A DNA stretch of 31,684 nucleotides from Prevotella sp. UBA3837 (lineage in GTDB: Bacteria > Bacteroidota > Bacteroidia > Bacteroidales > Bacteroidaceae). The notes under the pieces are model-generated. The model had not been told where the DNA came from, did no database searches, and saw only the letters and a program-made list of their open reading frames with translations. How positions within the stretch are numbered: position 1 is the stretch's first letter; every line of letters starts with the position of its first letter. The stretch covers positions 1 through 31,684 of the forward strand of contig DGHX01000182.1 of assembly GCA_002392835.1 (NCBI GenBank), written 5' to 3'. Below, one piece after another: positions 1 to 8,037 of the stretch. The translations under genes were made by a program, and so were the position numbers.

Positions 1-127
1 CAACATCTCCATGCGCGACCTCTACTACTATGTGGCTCAGCAGACCGTCGGCTCGCATGCCACGATGTACAACTACCAGCTGTATGGCAACATGTTCACC
101 AATACCGTCGAGGAGTTCCTGCCCTAA
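1..127 (+). CDS. C-terminal end of a probable C13 (legumain/GPI8-like) cysteine peptidase, partial
   Basis: An open frame enters at base 2 and stops at TAA 125-127, giving the last 41 residues of a protein that starts outside the window. The tail contains GSHATMYNYQLYGN, then NTVEEFLP. This resembles the conserved end of the C13 peptidase family (legumain, GPI8), where a Ser-His stretch is followed by a Tyr-Gly-Asn motif. The catalytic His and Cys would lie upstream, so the assignment rests on the tail alone and is tentative. The stop codon overlaps the stop of the convergent acyl-CoA ligase gene by two bases, leaving no room for a terminator between them. Confidence 0.5.
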   Translation, partial: NISMRDLYYYVAQQTVGSHATMYNYQLYGNMFTNTVEEFLP

Positions 128-1938
128 GCCTCCTTGTACATCAGGTCTATCTCCTTGCGGTAGTTCTCGTTCAGCACGCGCCGCTTTATCTTCAGCGTGT
201 TCGTCAGCTCGCCGCGCTCCAGTGAGAAGGGCTGCGGCAGCAGGGTGAAGCGCTTCACCTGCTCGTACTGCGCCAGCTGCTGCTGCAGCGTGTCGATGCG
301 CTCCATGAGCATCTGATGCACCTCGGCGTTCTGGCACAGGTCGCGCCGGTCGTTATACGATATATTATGTTCGCGCGCGTACTGCTCTAACAGGCGGTAC
401 TCGGGAATGATGAGGGCCGAGACGAACTTCCGCTCGTCGGCAATGATGGCTATCTGGTCTATGTACTTGTCAACGAGCAGCTTCGATTCTATCATCTGCG
501 GGGCTATGTACTTGCCGTTGCTGGTCTTGAAGAGGTCCTTGATGCGCTCGGTAAGGAACAACTCGCCGTTCTTCAGATAGCCAGCGTCGCCGGTGCGGAA
601 ATAGCCGTCGGCGGTGAAGGCCTGCTGCGTCAGGTCGGCGCGGTTGTAGTAGCCGCTGGTGATGGTGGGGCCCTTCAGCAGCACCTCGCCGTCGTCGCTG
701 ATGCGTATGCTGATGCCCTCGATGGGCACGCCGACGGAGCCTACCGTCCAGGGCTCGCCCAGGTGGTTGCACGACACGGTGGCCAGGCTCTCAGTCAGTC
801 CGTAGCCCACAACCATGTTGATGCCGATACTGTGCACGAACTCCTCCACCTTCGGGTTCACAGCGGCCCCGGCGGTGGGGAAGAAGTGGGCATTCTCCAG
901 GCCCAGTTCGCGGCGCACCAGCGAGAACACGGTCTTGTTCAGCATCTCGTACTCCATACGCAGTGCCATCGGGGGCCGCTTGCCCCGCGACAGGTATTCA
1001 ATGTTATGCCTGTAGCCCACCTTCAGCGCATGCTCGAACAGGCGGCGCTTCACGGCTCCGCTGCTCTCTATCTTCTCGTTCACCCCCATGTACACCTTCT
1101 CCCAGAAGCGGGGCACGGCACTCATGCACGTGGGGTGCGTCTCGCGCATCGACTGCTGCACCTCCATGGGGTTGGTGTTCACTATGAGGCGTGCTCCCAC
1201 GGTGATGCACAGTATCTTCCACCCCTTCTCAAAGATGTGGGTGAAGGGCAGGAAGTTCAGCACGCGGTCGTCGCTGGTCACAGGCACGCACTTGTGGTTG
1301 GCCTCCATGGCGGCATGATACTGGCCGCAACTCAGCACGACGCCCTTCGAGTCGCCGGTGGTACCGCTGGTGTACAGGATGTTGGCCGTGTCGTCCATCG
1401 TGGCCTGCGCCATCAGGTTGTCCACCTCGCTCTGTCGCGGCAACCCCTCGCCCAGCTTCAGGAAGTCCGTGAAGTGCATCGACGTGGTGTCGGCCGGTGC
1501 AAAGACAACGGCGGGGTCGAAGGCGATGATGCGCTCCAGCGACTGGCAGGTGGCAAAGACGCGCCAGGCCTTGTCGTACTGCGCCTGTTCGCCCACGAAG
1601 AGGAAGCGTATGCGGGCATCGTGTATCATGAACTGTATCTGCTGCTCCGAGCTGGTGGCATAAAAAGGTATGGTGACGGCCCGTATGCCCCAGGCGCCAA
1701 AGTCGGTGAAGAGGTACTGCACGGTGTTCTGTGAGAACACGCCCAGGTTCTCCTGCACCCCCACCCCCAGGTTGAGCAGCGCGTTTGACACGAGCTTGAC
1801 CCTACGTGAGAAATCATTCCACGAATACGACTTCCACTCCTTCGAGCCGAAGTCCTTGTAGATAAGCGCCTCGCGGTTACCCAACTGGGCTGCCACGTCG
1901 TGCACCAGACGCGACAAATGAGTGTTCACTTGCTTCAT
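124..1938 (-). CDS. Long-chain fatty-acid--CoA ligase (AMP-binding enzyme)
   Basis: This 604-residue adenylate-forming enzyme should activate fatty acids with ATP and CoA to give acyl-CoA, for phospholipid synthesis or fatty-acid use. The ATP-binding loop ILYTSGTTGDSKG lies near residues 187-199, the adenylate motif GYGLTES near 377-383, the hinge-region motif YFRTGD near 445-450, and NGKYIAPQMIES supplies the C-terminal lobe. The length fits the FAA1-type long-chain family. An upstream in-frame ATG at 1998 would add 20 residues, but it lies inside the promoter. The ATG at 1938 follows GAGAAAG and a -7 box 30 bases upstream, so it is preferred. It appears to be transcribed alone. Chain-length preference cannot be read from the sequence. 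Confidence 0.93.
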   Translation of the reverse strand: MKQVNTHLSRLVHDVAAQLGNREALIYKDFGSKEWKSYSWNDFSRRVKLVSNALLNLGVGVQENLGVFSQNTVQYLFTDFGAWGIRAVTIPFYATSSEQQIQFMIHDARIRFLFVGEQAQYDKAWRVFATCQSLERIIAFDPAVVFAPADTTSMHFTDFLKLGEGLPRQSEVDNLMAQATMDDTANILYTSGTTGDSKGVVLSCGQYHAAMEANHKCVPVTSDDRVLNFLPFTHIFEKGWKILCITVGARLIVNTNPMEVQQSMRETHPTCMSAVPRFWEKVYMGVNEKIESSGAVKRRLFEHALKVGYRHNIEYLSRGKRPPMALRMEYEMLNKTVFSLVRRELGLENAHFFPTAGAAVNPKVEEFVHSIGINMVVGYGLTESLATVSCNHLGEPWTVGSVGVPIEGISIRISDDGEVLLKGPTITSGYYNRADLTQQAFTADGYFRTGDAGYLKNGELFLTERIKDLFKTSNGKYIAPQMIESKLLVDKYIDQIAIIADERKFVSALIIPEYRLLEQYAREHNISYNDRRDLCQNAEVHQMLMERIDTLQQQLAQYEQVKRFTLLPQPFSLERGELTNTLKIKRRVLNENYRKEIDLMYKEA

Positions 1939-1967
1939 AATGCTTTCTCTTTTTATATCTGACGATG

Positions 1968-1999
1968 CAAAGTTAGCTATTTTTTTTGGTTTTTCCAAA
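1968..1999 (-). promoter_or_regulatory. Promoter of the acyl-CoA ligase gene
   Basis: On the minus strand TTTG (1999-1996) and TAACTTTG (1975-1968) are separated by exactly 20 bases, the Bacteroidota sigma-ABfr pattern. Transcription should start near 1961, giving a leader of about 23 bases. Confidence 0.75.
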
Positions 2000-2090
2000 T
2001 AAATAGCTCAAAAGTTACGAGGGCGCTGCTGAAAAGGTTCCGCAGGGGGGGGACGTCAGGCTGGCAGGGGCAAAGCGACTGCATTGACAC

Positions 2091-2154
2091 AAAAAAAAGG
2101 GTCACCGCTGTGACCCAACCTTTGTTAACCTTAAATCTAATACTATGAAAAACA
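2091..2154 (-). ncRNA. Candidate small RNA ending in an intrinsic terminator
   Basis: The transcript from the promoter at 2160-2191 would run about 64 bases. It ends in a perfect 7-bp hairpin (GGGTCAC at 2099-2105 with GTGACCC at 2110-2116, tetraloop) followed on the minus strand by eight T (2098-2091). The hairpin has no T-tract in the plus direction, so it acts on minus-strand transcription only. It could also end read-through from the O-methyltransferase operon. The acyl-CoA ligase gene downstream has its own promoter, so this is not its leader. No Rfam family is recognised. Confidence 0.5.
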
Positions 2155-2159
2155 CGATG

Positions 2160-2191
2160 CAAAGGTAATGCTTTATTCTTCTATTTGCAAA
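2160..2191 (-). promoter_or_regulatory. Promoter of a short minus-strand transcript
   Basis: TTTG (2191-2188), a 20-base spacer and TACCTTTG (2167-2160) form a near-ideal Bacteroidota promoter. Only about 45 bases separate the expected start from an intrinsic terminator hairpin, and no coding frame begins in between. Confidence 0.65.
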
Positions 2192-2247
2192 TTTTTCAAG
2201 TAAAAAAGTTCTGAATTAATAAATAATTGATATATATCAAGCGAAAT

Positions 2248-2889
2248 TCAAACTTTTCGCACCATTGTCAGCCCATCGCGCAGCGGCAGCATCACGTTCT
2301 GCACGCGGCTGTCGGCCTGCACATAACCGTTAAAGCGCCTGATGCCCTGCGTCTGGTGGTCGTGGTCGTAGGCGGGGTCTACTACGTGTCCGTCCCACAG
2401 CGTGTTGTCCACCAGCATGATGCCGCCAGGCGGCAGCAGGGGCAACAGTGCCTCGTAGGTCTCGACGTAGCGACGCTTGTCGCCGTCGACGAATGCCATG
2501 TCGAAGGTAAGCCCCAACTGCGGGGCCAGCACCGTGGCATCGCCGATGGTGAGCAGCACACGGTGACCGTAGGGCGAGCCCTCTATCCAGCGACGGGCAA
2601 AGTCCTCCAGCTCATCGTTGATCTCGAAGGTGTACACGCGGCAGTCGTCGTCCGTCAGGCCCTCGGCCATGCACAGCGCACTGTAGCCGCTGAAGGTGCC
2701 CACCTCCAGTATGCGTCGTGGCCGCACCATCTGCACCAGCATCTTCAGCAGGCGCCCCTGCAGGTGGCCGCTGGCCATGCGTCCGTTCAGCAGCTCAATG
2801 TTGGTGGCCCGCCACAACCGGTACAGGTACTCAGGCTCGGGGTCTATGTGGCGTTCCACATAGTCTGTCAGAGCATCATCATTCTTCAT
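2248..2889 (-). CDS. Class I SAM-dependent O-methyltransferase (COG4122 type)
   Basis: This 213-residue Rossmann-fold methyltransferase resembles the caffeoyl-CoA O-methyltransferase/TrmR group. The SAM-binding motif ILEVGTFSGYSAL is near residues 58-70. The acidic metal- and SAM-site motif FVDGDKRRY is near 130, followed by PPGGIMLVDN. Length and motif order match the family, but the substrate cannot be inferred. It lies 55 bases downstream of aroQ on the same strand with no promoter match between them, so the two are probably cotranscribed. The gap holds a 7-bp tandem repeat array. Confidence 0.85.
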   Translation of the reverse strand: MKNDDALTDYVERHIDPEPEYLYRLWRATNIELLNGRMASGHLQGRLLKMLVQMVRPRRILEVGTFSGYSALCMAEGLTDDDCRVYTFEINDELEDFARRWIEGSPYGHRVLLTIGDATVLAPQLGLTFDMAFVDGDKRRYVETYEALLPLLPPGGIMLVDNTLWDGHVVDPAYDHDHQTQGIRRFNGYVQADSRVQNVMLPLRDGLTMVRKV

Positions 2890-2903
2890 GTTCTCAGCTT
2901 TGT

Positions 2904-2954
2904 GGGTAATGGGTAATGAGCAATGAGCAATTACTAATTACTCATTACTCATTA
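2904..2954. repeat. 7-bp tandem array with inverted arms, after the aroQ stop
   Basis: Copies of TAATGAG-like heptamers face their reverse complements, so the array can fold into a hairpin (TAATGAGCAATGAGCAATTA against TAATTACTCATTACTCATTA). It starts over the last codons and TAA stop of aroQ (2945-2947) and ends shortly before the O-methyltransferase start. Confidence 0.75.
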
Positions 2955-3373
2955 AAAGTGGCCACCAGCCCCTCAATAGCCAGGCGGTAGCTGTCGAGGC
3001 CGAAGCCGCAGATGACCCCTCGGCAGGCAGCACTGATCATGGAGTGGTGGCGGAAGGCCTCGCGCTGGTGCACGTTGCTGATGTGTACCTCAATGACGGG
3101 AGCCTTGATGGCGCGTATGCAGTCGTGCAGCGCCACGCTGGTGTGGGTGTAGGCACCGGCGTTGAGCACGATGCCGTCGACACTGAAGCCCTCCTCCTGC
3201 AGCTTGTTGATGAGCTCACCCTCTACGTTGCTCTGGTAGTAGCTTATCTCCACCTCGGGATAACGCTGCCGCAGCTGCGGCAGATAGTCCTCAAACGAGC
3301 TGCTGCCGTATATGCCCGGCTCGCGGCGGCCCAGCAGGTTCAGGTTGGGCCCATTCACAATCAGAATCTTCAT
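2945..3373 (-). CDS. aroQ: 3-dehydroquinate dehydratase, type II
   Basis: This 142-residue shikimate-pathway enzyme converts 3-dehydroquinate to 3-dehydroshikimate and is normally a cytoplasmic dodecamer. The N-terminal signature NGPNLNLLGRREPGIYG spans residues 7-23 and contains the flexible-loop arginines and the catalytic Tyr22. NAGAYTHTS forms the substrate site. EVHISNVHQREAFR carries the catalytic His and the second Arg loop. Length is typical. Its own promoter element lies 33-40 bases upstream. The final codons and stop sit inside a heptamer repeat array. Confidence 0.96.
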   Translation of the reverse strand: MKILIVNGPNLNLLGRREPGIYGSSSFEDYLPQLRQRYPEVEISYYQSNVEGELINKLQEEGFSVDGIVLNAGAYTHTSVALHDCIRAIKAPVIEVHISNVHQREAFRHHSMISAACRGVICGFGLDSYRLAIEGLVATFNE

Positions 3374-3405
3374 CTCTTTCTTCGTTTGGTTTGCATTGTC
3401 GGATG

Positions 3406-3413
3406 CAAAGTTA
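3406..3413 (-). promoter_or_regulatory. -7 element upstream of aroQ
   Basis: TAACTTTG on the minus strand matches TAnnTTTG and lies about 33 bases before the aroQ ATG. No TTTG is seen at the -33 position. Confidence 0.5.
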
Positions 3414-3492
3414 GGTATTATCCTTAAAGAAAACGACGCCCAAAGGAATAAAAAATGTTAAGAAGCATCGATTTGCGGCAAACTATCACCCC

Positions 3493-3519
3493 AGAAGTGG
3501 CTTCTTTTTAGTATCTTTG
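3493..3519 (+). promoter_or_regulatory. -7 element for the ftsX operon, next to a short hairpin
   Basis: TATCTTTG at 3512-3519 fits the Bacteroidota -7 box and would start RNA near 3526, about 28 bases before ftsX. A small hairpin, AGAAG-TGG-CTTCT (3493-3505), followed by T residues sits just upstream and may insulate the promoter. Confidence 0.5.
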
Positions 3520-3553
3520 CACCGTAATTGGCTTATTACGCCCATTTTGCAAA

Positions 3554-4432
3554 ATGAAAAGAAGACGAAAAGTGACCGGCCGCCATCATGGTATGCAGGC
3601 CGTAACGTTGTGCATCAGCACCACAATGGTCCTCATCCTGCTGGGCCTGGTGGTGCTCTCTGTGCTTACCGCCCGCAACCTCTCGGCCAATGTGAAGGAG
3701 CACATGGCCATGAGCCTGGTGCTGGGCGACACGGTGAGCGTCAGCGACGGCACGGCGCTGCTTGACGAGCTCAAGACAACTCCTTTTGCCCGTGAGGTGC
3801 GCTACATCAGCCAGGAGGAGGCCCTCAGGGTGATGACCCAAGAGATGGGGGCCAACCCCGTGGAGTTTGCCGGCGTGAACCCCTTCCAGGCTGAGATTGA
3901 GGTGATGATGCGCGCCGACTATGCCAACACCGACTCCATGCACCGCATCAGCGAGCGGCTGAAAGCCGACCCGCGGGTGGTGGAGGTGGCCTATCTGGCC
4001 GACCAGATGGACGATGTGAACCGCAACATACAGCGCATCAGCATCATCATGCTGGTGCTGTCGGTGCTGCTGCTCATCGTCAGCTATACGCTCATCTCCA
4101 ACTCCGTGCTGCTGGGCATCTACTCGCGGCGCTTCACCATCCACACCATGAAGCTGGTGGGAGCCCGGTGGTCGCTCATCAGGAGGCCCTTCCTGCGCCA
4201 CAGCATCATTACCGGACTGGTGGCCTCGCTGCTGGCCTGCGCCGTGCTCGCTGCCATCGTCTACACGCTCTATCACTACCAGCCGGGGGCCGAGGCGCTC
4301 ATTGGTCAGAAGGAGATGATCATCACCGGTGCCACCGTCTTTGCCCTGGGCTTCATCATCGTCATGCTCTGCACGCTGCTCTCAGTGAACCGCTTCCTGC
4401 GCATGACCGCCGGGGAATTATATACGGTATGA
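3554..4432 (+). CDS. ftsX: Cell division protein FtsX
   Basis: This 292-residue permease subunit of the FtsEX ABC-type complex couples ATP hydrolysis by FtsE to activation of septal peptidoglycan hydrolases. A short basic N-terminus precedes the first membrane helix (about 18-40). An extracytoplasmic domain (about 45-160) with REVRYISQEEAL and a NPFQAEIEV core follows, then three membrane helices near 162-188, 215-240 and 256-280. This is the FtsX layout. ftsE is not adjacent. It heads a plus-strand run with DUF3098 and uppP, and its stop codon is the first part of an 8-bp repeat array. Confidence 0.93.
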   Translation: MKRRRKVTGRHHGMQAVTLCISTTMVLILLGLVVLSVLTARNLSANVKEHMAMSLVLGDTVSVSDGTALLDELKTTPFAREVRYISQEEALRVMTQEMGANPVEFAGVNPFQAEIEVMMRADYANTDSMHRISERLKADPRVVEVAYLADQMDDVNRNIQRISIIMLVLSVLLLIVSYTLISNSVLLGIYSRRFTIHTMKLVGARWSLIRRPFLRHSIITGLVASLLACAVLAAIVYTLYHYQPGAEALIGQKEMIITGATVFALGFIIVMLCTLLSVNRFLRMTAGELYTV

Positions 4433-4503
4433 CGGAAGACGGAATGACGGAATGACGGTATGACGGTATGACGGCACAACGGTATAACGAAACAACGAAA
4501 AAA
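4430..4503. repeat. 8-bp tandem array following the ftsX stop codon
   Basis: About eight imperfect copies of ACGGAATG or ACGGTATG run from the TGA stop of ftsX toward the next gene and degrade into ACGAAACA-type units. No inverted partner arm is present. The array fills most of the 87-base gap. Confidence 0.8.
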
Positions 4504-4519
4504 AACATAATAAAAAACA

Positions 4520-4789
4520 ATGAACAAAAAAGATTTAGCATTCGGACGCATGAACTTCATCCTGCTGGGCGTGGGCATGCTTGTGGTGGTCATCGGCTTC
4601 CTGCTGATGGCCGGCGGCTCTACGACCAACGAGGCCTATAACCCCGACATCTTCAGCGCCCGCCGCACGAAGGTAGCGCCGCTGGTATGCCTGCTGGGCT
4701 TTGTGTCAATGATCTACGCCGTGGTGCACAACCCCGAGCGTACCTCGCTGCTGAAAAAGGGAACTGAGGAGAAAGGAGAGACTGACTGA
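4520..4789 (+). CDS. DUF3098 family small membrane protein
   Basis: This 89-residue protein has two predicted membrane helices (about 11-30 and 52-68) separated by a short loop with NPDIFSARRTKVAP. It matches the Bacteroidota DUF3098 family in length, in the N-terminal FGRMNFIL stretch and in its position between ftsX and uppP. Its function is unknown, and the conserved neighbourhood suggests an envelope or division role. The upstream region is A-rich with no Shine-Dalgarno, as is common in this phylum. The TGA stop overlaps the uppP ATG by one base (TGATG), implying coupled translation. Confidence 0.88.
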   Translation: MNKKDLAFGRMNFILLGVGMLVVVIGFLLMAGGSTTNEAYNPDIFSARRTKVAPLVCLLGFVSMIYAVVHNPERTSLLKKGTEEKGETD

Positions 4790-5646
4790 TGGACTGGCTC
4801 GAGACTGTCATCATAGCCGTGGTTGAGGGACTGACAGAGTTTCTGCCCGTCTCGTCTACAGGCCACATGATCATCACCCAGGACCTGTTGGGCATCCCGC
4901 AGGGCGATGCCTTCGTGCATGCCTTCACCTTCATCATACAGTTCGGCGCCATCCTCTCCGTGGTGTGCCTCTACTGGAAGCGCTTCTTCCGCTTCGACCA
5001 CACGCCGGCCCCCGCCGGCAGCAGCCTCTTCGGGCGCCTGAAGCACAAGTACCGCTTCTACTGGCTGCTCTTCGTGGGCGTGCTGCCCGCCGTGGTCATC
5101 GGCCTGCTGGCCAAGAAGTCGGGCCTGCTCGACTGGCTGCTCGACAGCGTGCTCGTCGTGGCCATCATGCTCGTGGTGGGCGGTGTGTTCATGCTCTTCT
5201 GCGACAAGCTGTTCGACAAGGGCACCGACGACACCCCGCTCGACGAGAAACGCGCCTTCCGCATCGGCCTCTACCAGTGCATATCGGTCATCCCCGGCGT
5301 GTCGCGCTCCATGGCCACCATCGTGGGCGGCATGACGCAGCGCCTCACGCGCAAGCGCGCCGCCGAGTTCTCGTTCTTCCTGGCCGTGCCCACCATGGCC
5401 GGTGCCACGCTGCTCGACCTGCTCGACCTGCTGAAGGGTGACAGCTCGTGGGCCACGCCGCACAACATCACCATGCTGCTGCTGGGCTGTGCCGTGGCCT
5501 TCGTCGTAGCCCTGCTGGCCATGAAGTGGTTCGTCAGCTTCCTCACGAAGTACGGCTTCAAGGCCTTCGGCATCTATCGCATCATCGTCGGCAGCATCAT
5601 CATCCTGCTGCTGCTGACAGGACATTCACTCGCTATGGTTGACTAA
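4789..5646 (+). CDS. uppP: Undecaprenyl-diphosphatase (BacA/UppP)
   Basis: This 285-residue multi-pass inner-membrane enzyme dephosphorylates undecaprenyl diphosphate, recycling the lipid carrier for peptidoglycan and O-antigen synthesis; the family also confers bacitracin tolerance. The two catalytic regions are visible: EGLTEFLPVSSTGHM near residues 14-28, and PGVSRSMATIVGGM near 167-180. About eight hydrophobic segments lie between and after them. GAAAGGAGAG before the start is a good ribosome site embedded in the end of the DUF3098 gene. The TAA stop is directly followed by the truB ATG. Confidence 0.96.
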   Translation: MDWLETVIIAVVEGLTEFLPVSSTGHMIITQDLLGIPQGDAFVHAFTFIIQFGAILSVVCLYWKRFFRFDHTPAPAGSSLFGRLKHKYRFYWLLFVGVLPAVVIGLLAKKSGLLDWLLDSVLVVAIMLVVGGVFMLFCDKLFDKGTDDTPLDEKRAFRIGLYQCISVIPGVSRSMATIVGGMTQRLTRKRAAEFSFFLAVPTMAGATLLDLLDLLKGDSSWATPHNITMLLLGCAVAFVVALLAMKWFVSFLTKYGFKAFGIYRIIVGSIIILLLLTGHSLAMVD

Positions 5647-6354
5647 ATGGACTTTCACGAAGGAGCATTCATCTACATCAACAAGCCCTACGGCATGACG
5701 TCGTTTGGAGCACTGGCCTACGTGCGCACCCGCCTGTCGCGCCGTCTGCATGTGAAGCGGCTGAAGACGGGCCATGCCGGCACCCTCGACCCTCTGGCCA
5801 CGGGGGTACTCATCCTGTGCACCGGGCGCGCCACGAAGAAGATCGAGAGCCTGCAGTATGCGTCGAAGGAGTACACCGCCACCCTGCAGCTGGGAGCCAC
5901 CACGGCCAGCTACGACCGTGAGCACACGGTGAACATGACCTACCCCACCCGCCACATCACCCGCGGGCTGATTGAGCAGGTGCTGCCACAGTTCGTGGGC
6001 GAGATACAGCAGGTGCCACCCGAGTACTCGGCCTGTAACATCGGCGGCGACCGCGCCTACAAGCTCATGCGGCAGGGTCAGAAAGTGGAACTGAAGGCGA
6101 AGACGCTGCGCATAGACGAGATAGAGCTGACCGACTTCGACCCGCTGACGATGCAGATGTCCATACGTGTGGTCTGCGGAAAGGGCACATACATCCGCGC
6201 CCTGGCCCGCGACATCGGCCAGGCACTGGGCAGCGGAGCCTTCCTCACCGCCCTCTGCCGCACCCGCCTGGGCGACGTGCACATCAGCGACTGCCTCACC
6301 CTGGAGCAGTTCCCCGCCTGGCTGAACAGTCAGACCATAGAGACAACAGAATAA
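5647..6354 (+). CDS. truB: tRNA pseudouridine(55) synthase
   Basis: This 235-residue enzyme isomerises U55 in the T-loop of tRNAs to pseudouridine. The motif GHAGTLDPLATGVL (residues 42-55) carries the catalytic Asp48. INKPYGMTS near the N-terminus and GTYIRALARDIG near 180 complete the signature. It lacks the C-terminal PUA extension of the E. coli enzyme, which fits the shorter length seen in Bacteroidota. The ATG directly abuts the uppP stop, so translation is probably coupled. The TAA stop lies at the start of a degenerate 8-bp repeat array. Confidence 0.96.
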   Translation: MDFHEGAFIYINKPYGMTSFGALAYVRTRLSRRLHVKRLKTGHAGTLDPLATGVLILCTGRATKKIESLQYASKEYTATLQLGATTASYDREHTVNMTYPTRHITRGLIEQVLPQFVGEIQQVPPEYSACNIGGDRAYKLMRQGQKVELKAKTLRIDEIELTDFDPLTMQMSIRVVCGKGTYIRALARDIGQALGSGAFLTALCRTRLGDVHISDCLTLEQFPAWLNSQTIETTE

Positions 6355-6388
6355 CGGAAGAACGGAATACCGAAATAAACAGCAAAGA
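6350..6388. repeat. Degenerate 8-bp array after the truB stop
   Basis: Units of the form ATAACGGA, AGAACGGA, ATACCGAA and ATAAAC follow the truB stop. They share the ACGGAA core with the larger array after ftsX. Confidence 0.6.
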
Positions 6389-6392
6389 ATAT

Positions 6393-7535
6393 ATGAAACT
6401 ATCACAATTCAAATTCAAGCTGCCCGAAGAACAGATTGCACTCTACCCGCCGCACCGCGTCTTCAACAACGACGACGGAAGCGTGGAGCGCGTCTATCAG
6501 CGCGACCGCTGCCGCCTGATGGTACTTCACCGCAAGAGCCAGAAGATAGACCTCTGGCAGAAAGATGTCAACGGAAACGATACGCAGGAGCCACTCAACT
6601 TCCGGAACATCGTAGATTACTTCAACGAGGGCGACACCTTCATCTTCAACGACACCGCCGTCTTTCCCGCACGCCTCTACGGCACGAAGGAGAAGACCGA
6701 CGCGAAGATTGAGGTGTTCCTGCTGCGCGAACTGAACGAGGAGCTGCGCCTATGGGACGTGCTGGTGGAGCCGGCCCGCAAAATCCGCATCGGCAACAAG
6801 CTCTTCTTCGACGGCGACGGGCCCATGGTGGCCGAGGTCATCGACAACACCACCAGCCGCGGCCGCACACTGCGCTTCCTCTACGACTGTCCGCACGACG
6901 AGTTCAAGCGACTGCTCTTCTCGCTCGGCTCAGCTCCCGTGCCACGCTACATCGTAGACCGCCGGCCCGTCGACGATGACGACACGGTGAACTTCCAGAC
7001 CATCTACGCCCGCCACGAGGGTGCCGTCACCGCCCCCAGCACCGGCCTGCACTTCAGCCGCGAGCTGATGAAGATGATGGAGATTCGTGGCTTCCAGAAC
7101 GCCTTCATCACTGCCCACTGCTCGTTAGGCGCCTTCGACCCCATTGAGGTGGAGGACCTGACGAAGCACAAGATGAACAGCGAGCAGATCATCATAGGCC
7201 ACGACGCATGCCAGATGGTGAACCAAGCCAAGCAGGCCGGCAACAAGATCTGCGTCGTAGGCGTGAGCACGGCGCGCGCCACCGAGAGTGCCGTGGGCAC
7301 CGACGGACTGCTGAAGGAGTACGACGGATGGACCAACAAGTTCATCTTCCCGCCCTACGAGTTCGGACTGAGCAACAGCATGCTGGCCAACTTCTACCAC
7401 CCGGAATCAACCATGATGATGTGCACGGCAGCCTTCGGTGGCTACGAGCTGGTCATCGAGGCCTACAACCTGGCCCTGCAGAACGACTTCAAGTTCGGCT
7501 GCTACGGCGACTGCATGCTCATCCTCGACGATTAG
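6393..7535 (+). CDS. queA: S-adenosylmethionine:tRNA ribosyltransferase-isomerase
   Basis: This 380-residue enzyme transfers and rearranges the ribosyl group of SAM onto 7-aminomethyl-7-deazaguanine at tRNA position 34, the penultimate step of queuosine synthesis. Family landmarks are the N-terminal FKLPEEQIALYP, FIFNDTAVFPARLYG, ARHEGAVTAPSTGLHF and TAHCSLGAFDPIEVEDL, with a C-terminal FGCYGDCMLI. It is slightly longer than many QueA proteins because of an N-terminal insertion (about residues 25-65), as in other Bacteroidales. It lies in the truB-queA-folK run. Confidence 0.96.
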   Translation: MKLSQFKFKLPEEQIALYPPHRVFNNDDGSVERVYQRDRCRLMVLHRKSQKIDLWQKDVNGNDTQEPLNFRNIVDYFNEGDTFIFNDTAVFPARLYGTKEKTDAKIEVFLLRELNEELRLWDVLVEPARKIRIGNKLFFDGDGPMVAEVIDNTTSRGRTLRFLYDCPHDEFKRLLFSLGSAPVPRYIVDRRPVDDDDTVNFQTIYARHEGAVTAPSTGLHFSRELMKMMEIRGFQNAFITAHCSLGAFDPIEVEDLTKHKMNSEQIIIGHDACQMVNQAKQAGNKICVVGVSTARATESAVGTDGLLKEYDGWTNKFIFPPYEFGLSNSMLANFYHPESTMMMCTAAFGGYELVIEAYNLALQNDFKFGCYGDCMLILDD

Positions 7536-7578
7536 CCTGGGGGCTGAACAAGCGCGCAAGAACTGCAGAGTATATGAC

Positions 7579-8037
7579 ATGCACACAGTATTCTTAGGAT
7601 TAGGGTCGAACATGGGCGACCGGCGGGCAATGCTCGACACTGCCTGCCAGCAAATAGATAAGCTGATTGGCACCATCGTGTGCCAGTCAGCTTATCATGT
7701 CACTGAGCCGTGGGGCTTCGAGTCGCAGAACAGCTTCCTCAATGCCGTGGTTTGCTGCGCCACAGAGCTGTCGCCCCGCCAGCTGCTGCGCACCACGCAG
7801 CGCATAGAGCGCCTCATGGGGCGCACCATGAAGTCGGTGAACGGCCAGTACCACGACCGCCCCATTGACATCGACATCCTGCTCTACGACGACCTGACCG
7901 TCGACGAGCCAGACCTGAAGATTCCCCACCCGCTCATGCAGCAGCGGCCCTTCGTCATGGAGCCGCTGCGCGAGGTGATGCAACTCCTAACTCCTAACTC
8001 CTACACTATCGGCAGGCTGATACCACAAATCTTCTGA
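7579..8037 (+). CDS. folK: 2-amino-4-hydroxy-6-hydroxymethyldihydropteridine diphosphokinase
   Basis: This 152-residue folate-pathway kinase transfers pyrophosphate from ATP to the pterin substrate. FLGLGSNMGDR opens the protein, TEPWGFESQNSFLNAV forms the pterin site, and RPIDIDILLYDD followed by IPHPLMQQRPFV is the metal/ATP signature. The frame is open upstream into queA, but the homology begins at the ATG at 7579. The last 17 or so residues (LLTPNSYTIGRLIPQIF) look unlike the family. They are encoded by a CTCCTAA repeat and the 37-bp overlap with dgt, so the original stop may have been lost. Confidence 0.94.
   Translation: MHTVFLGLGSNMGDRRAMLDTACQQIDKLIGTIVCQSAYHVTEPWGFESQNSFLNAVVCCATELSPRQLLRTTQRIERLMGRTMKSVNGQYHDRPIDIDILLYDDLTVDEPDLKIPHPLMQQRPFVMEPLREVMQLLTPNSYTIGRLIPQIF
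7984..8003. repeat. 7-bp CTCCTAA repeat at the folK/dgt junction
   Basis: Three near-perfect copies of CTCCTAA lie inside the 3' end of folK and touch the dgt stop codon (minus strand). This is a small member of the stop-associated repeat class. Confidence 0.7.
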
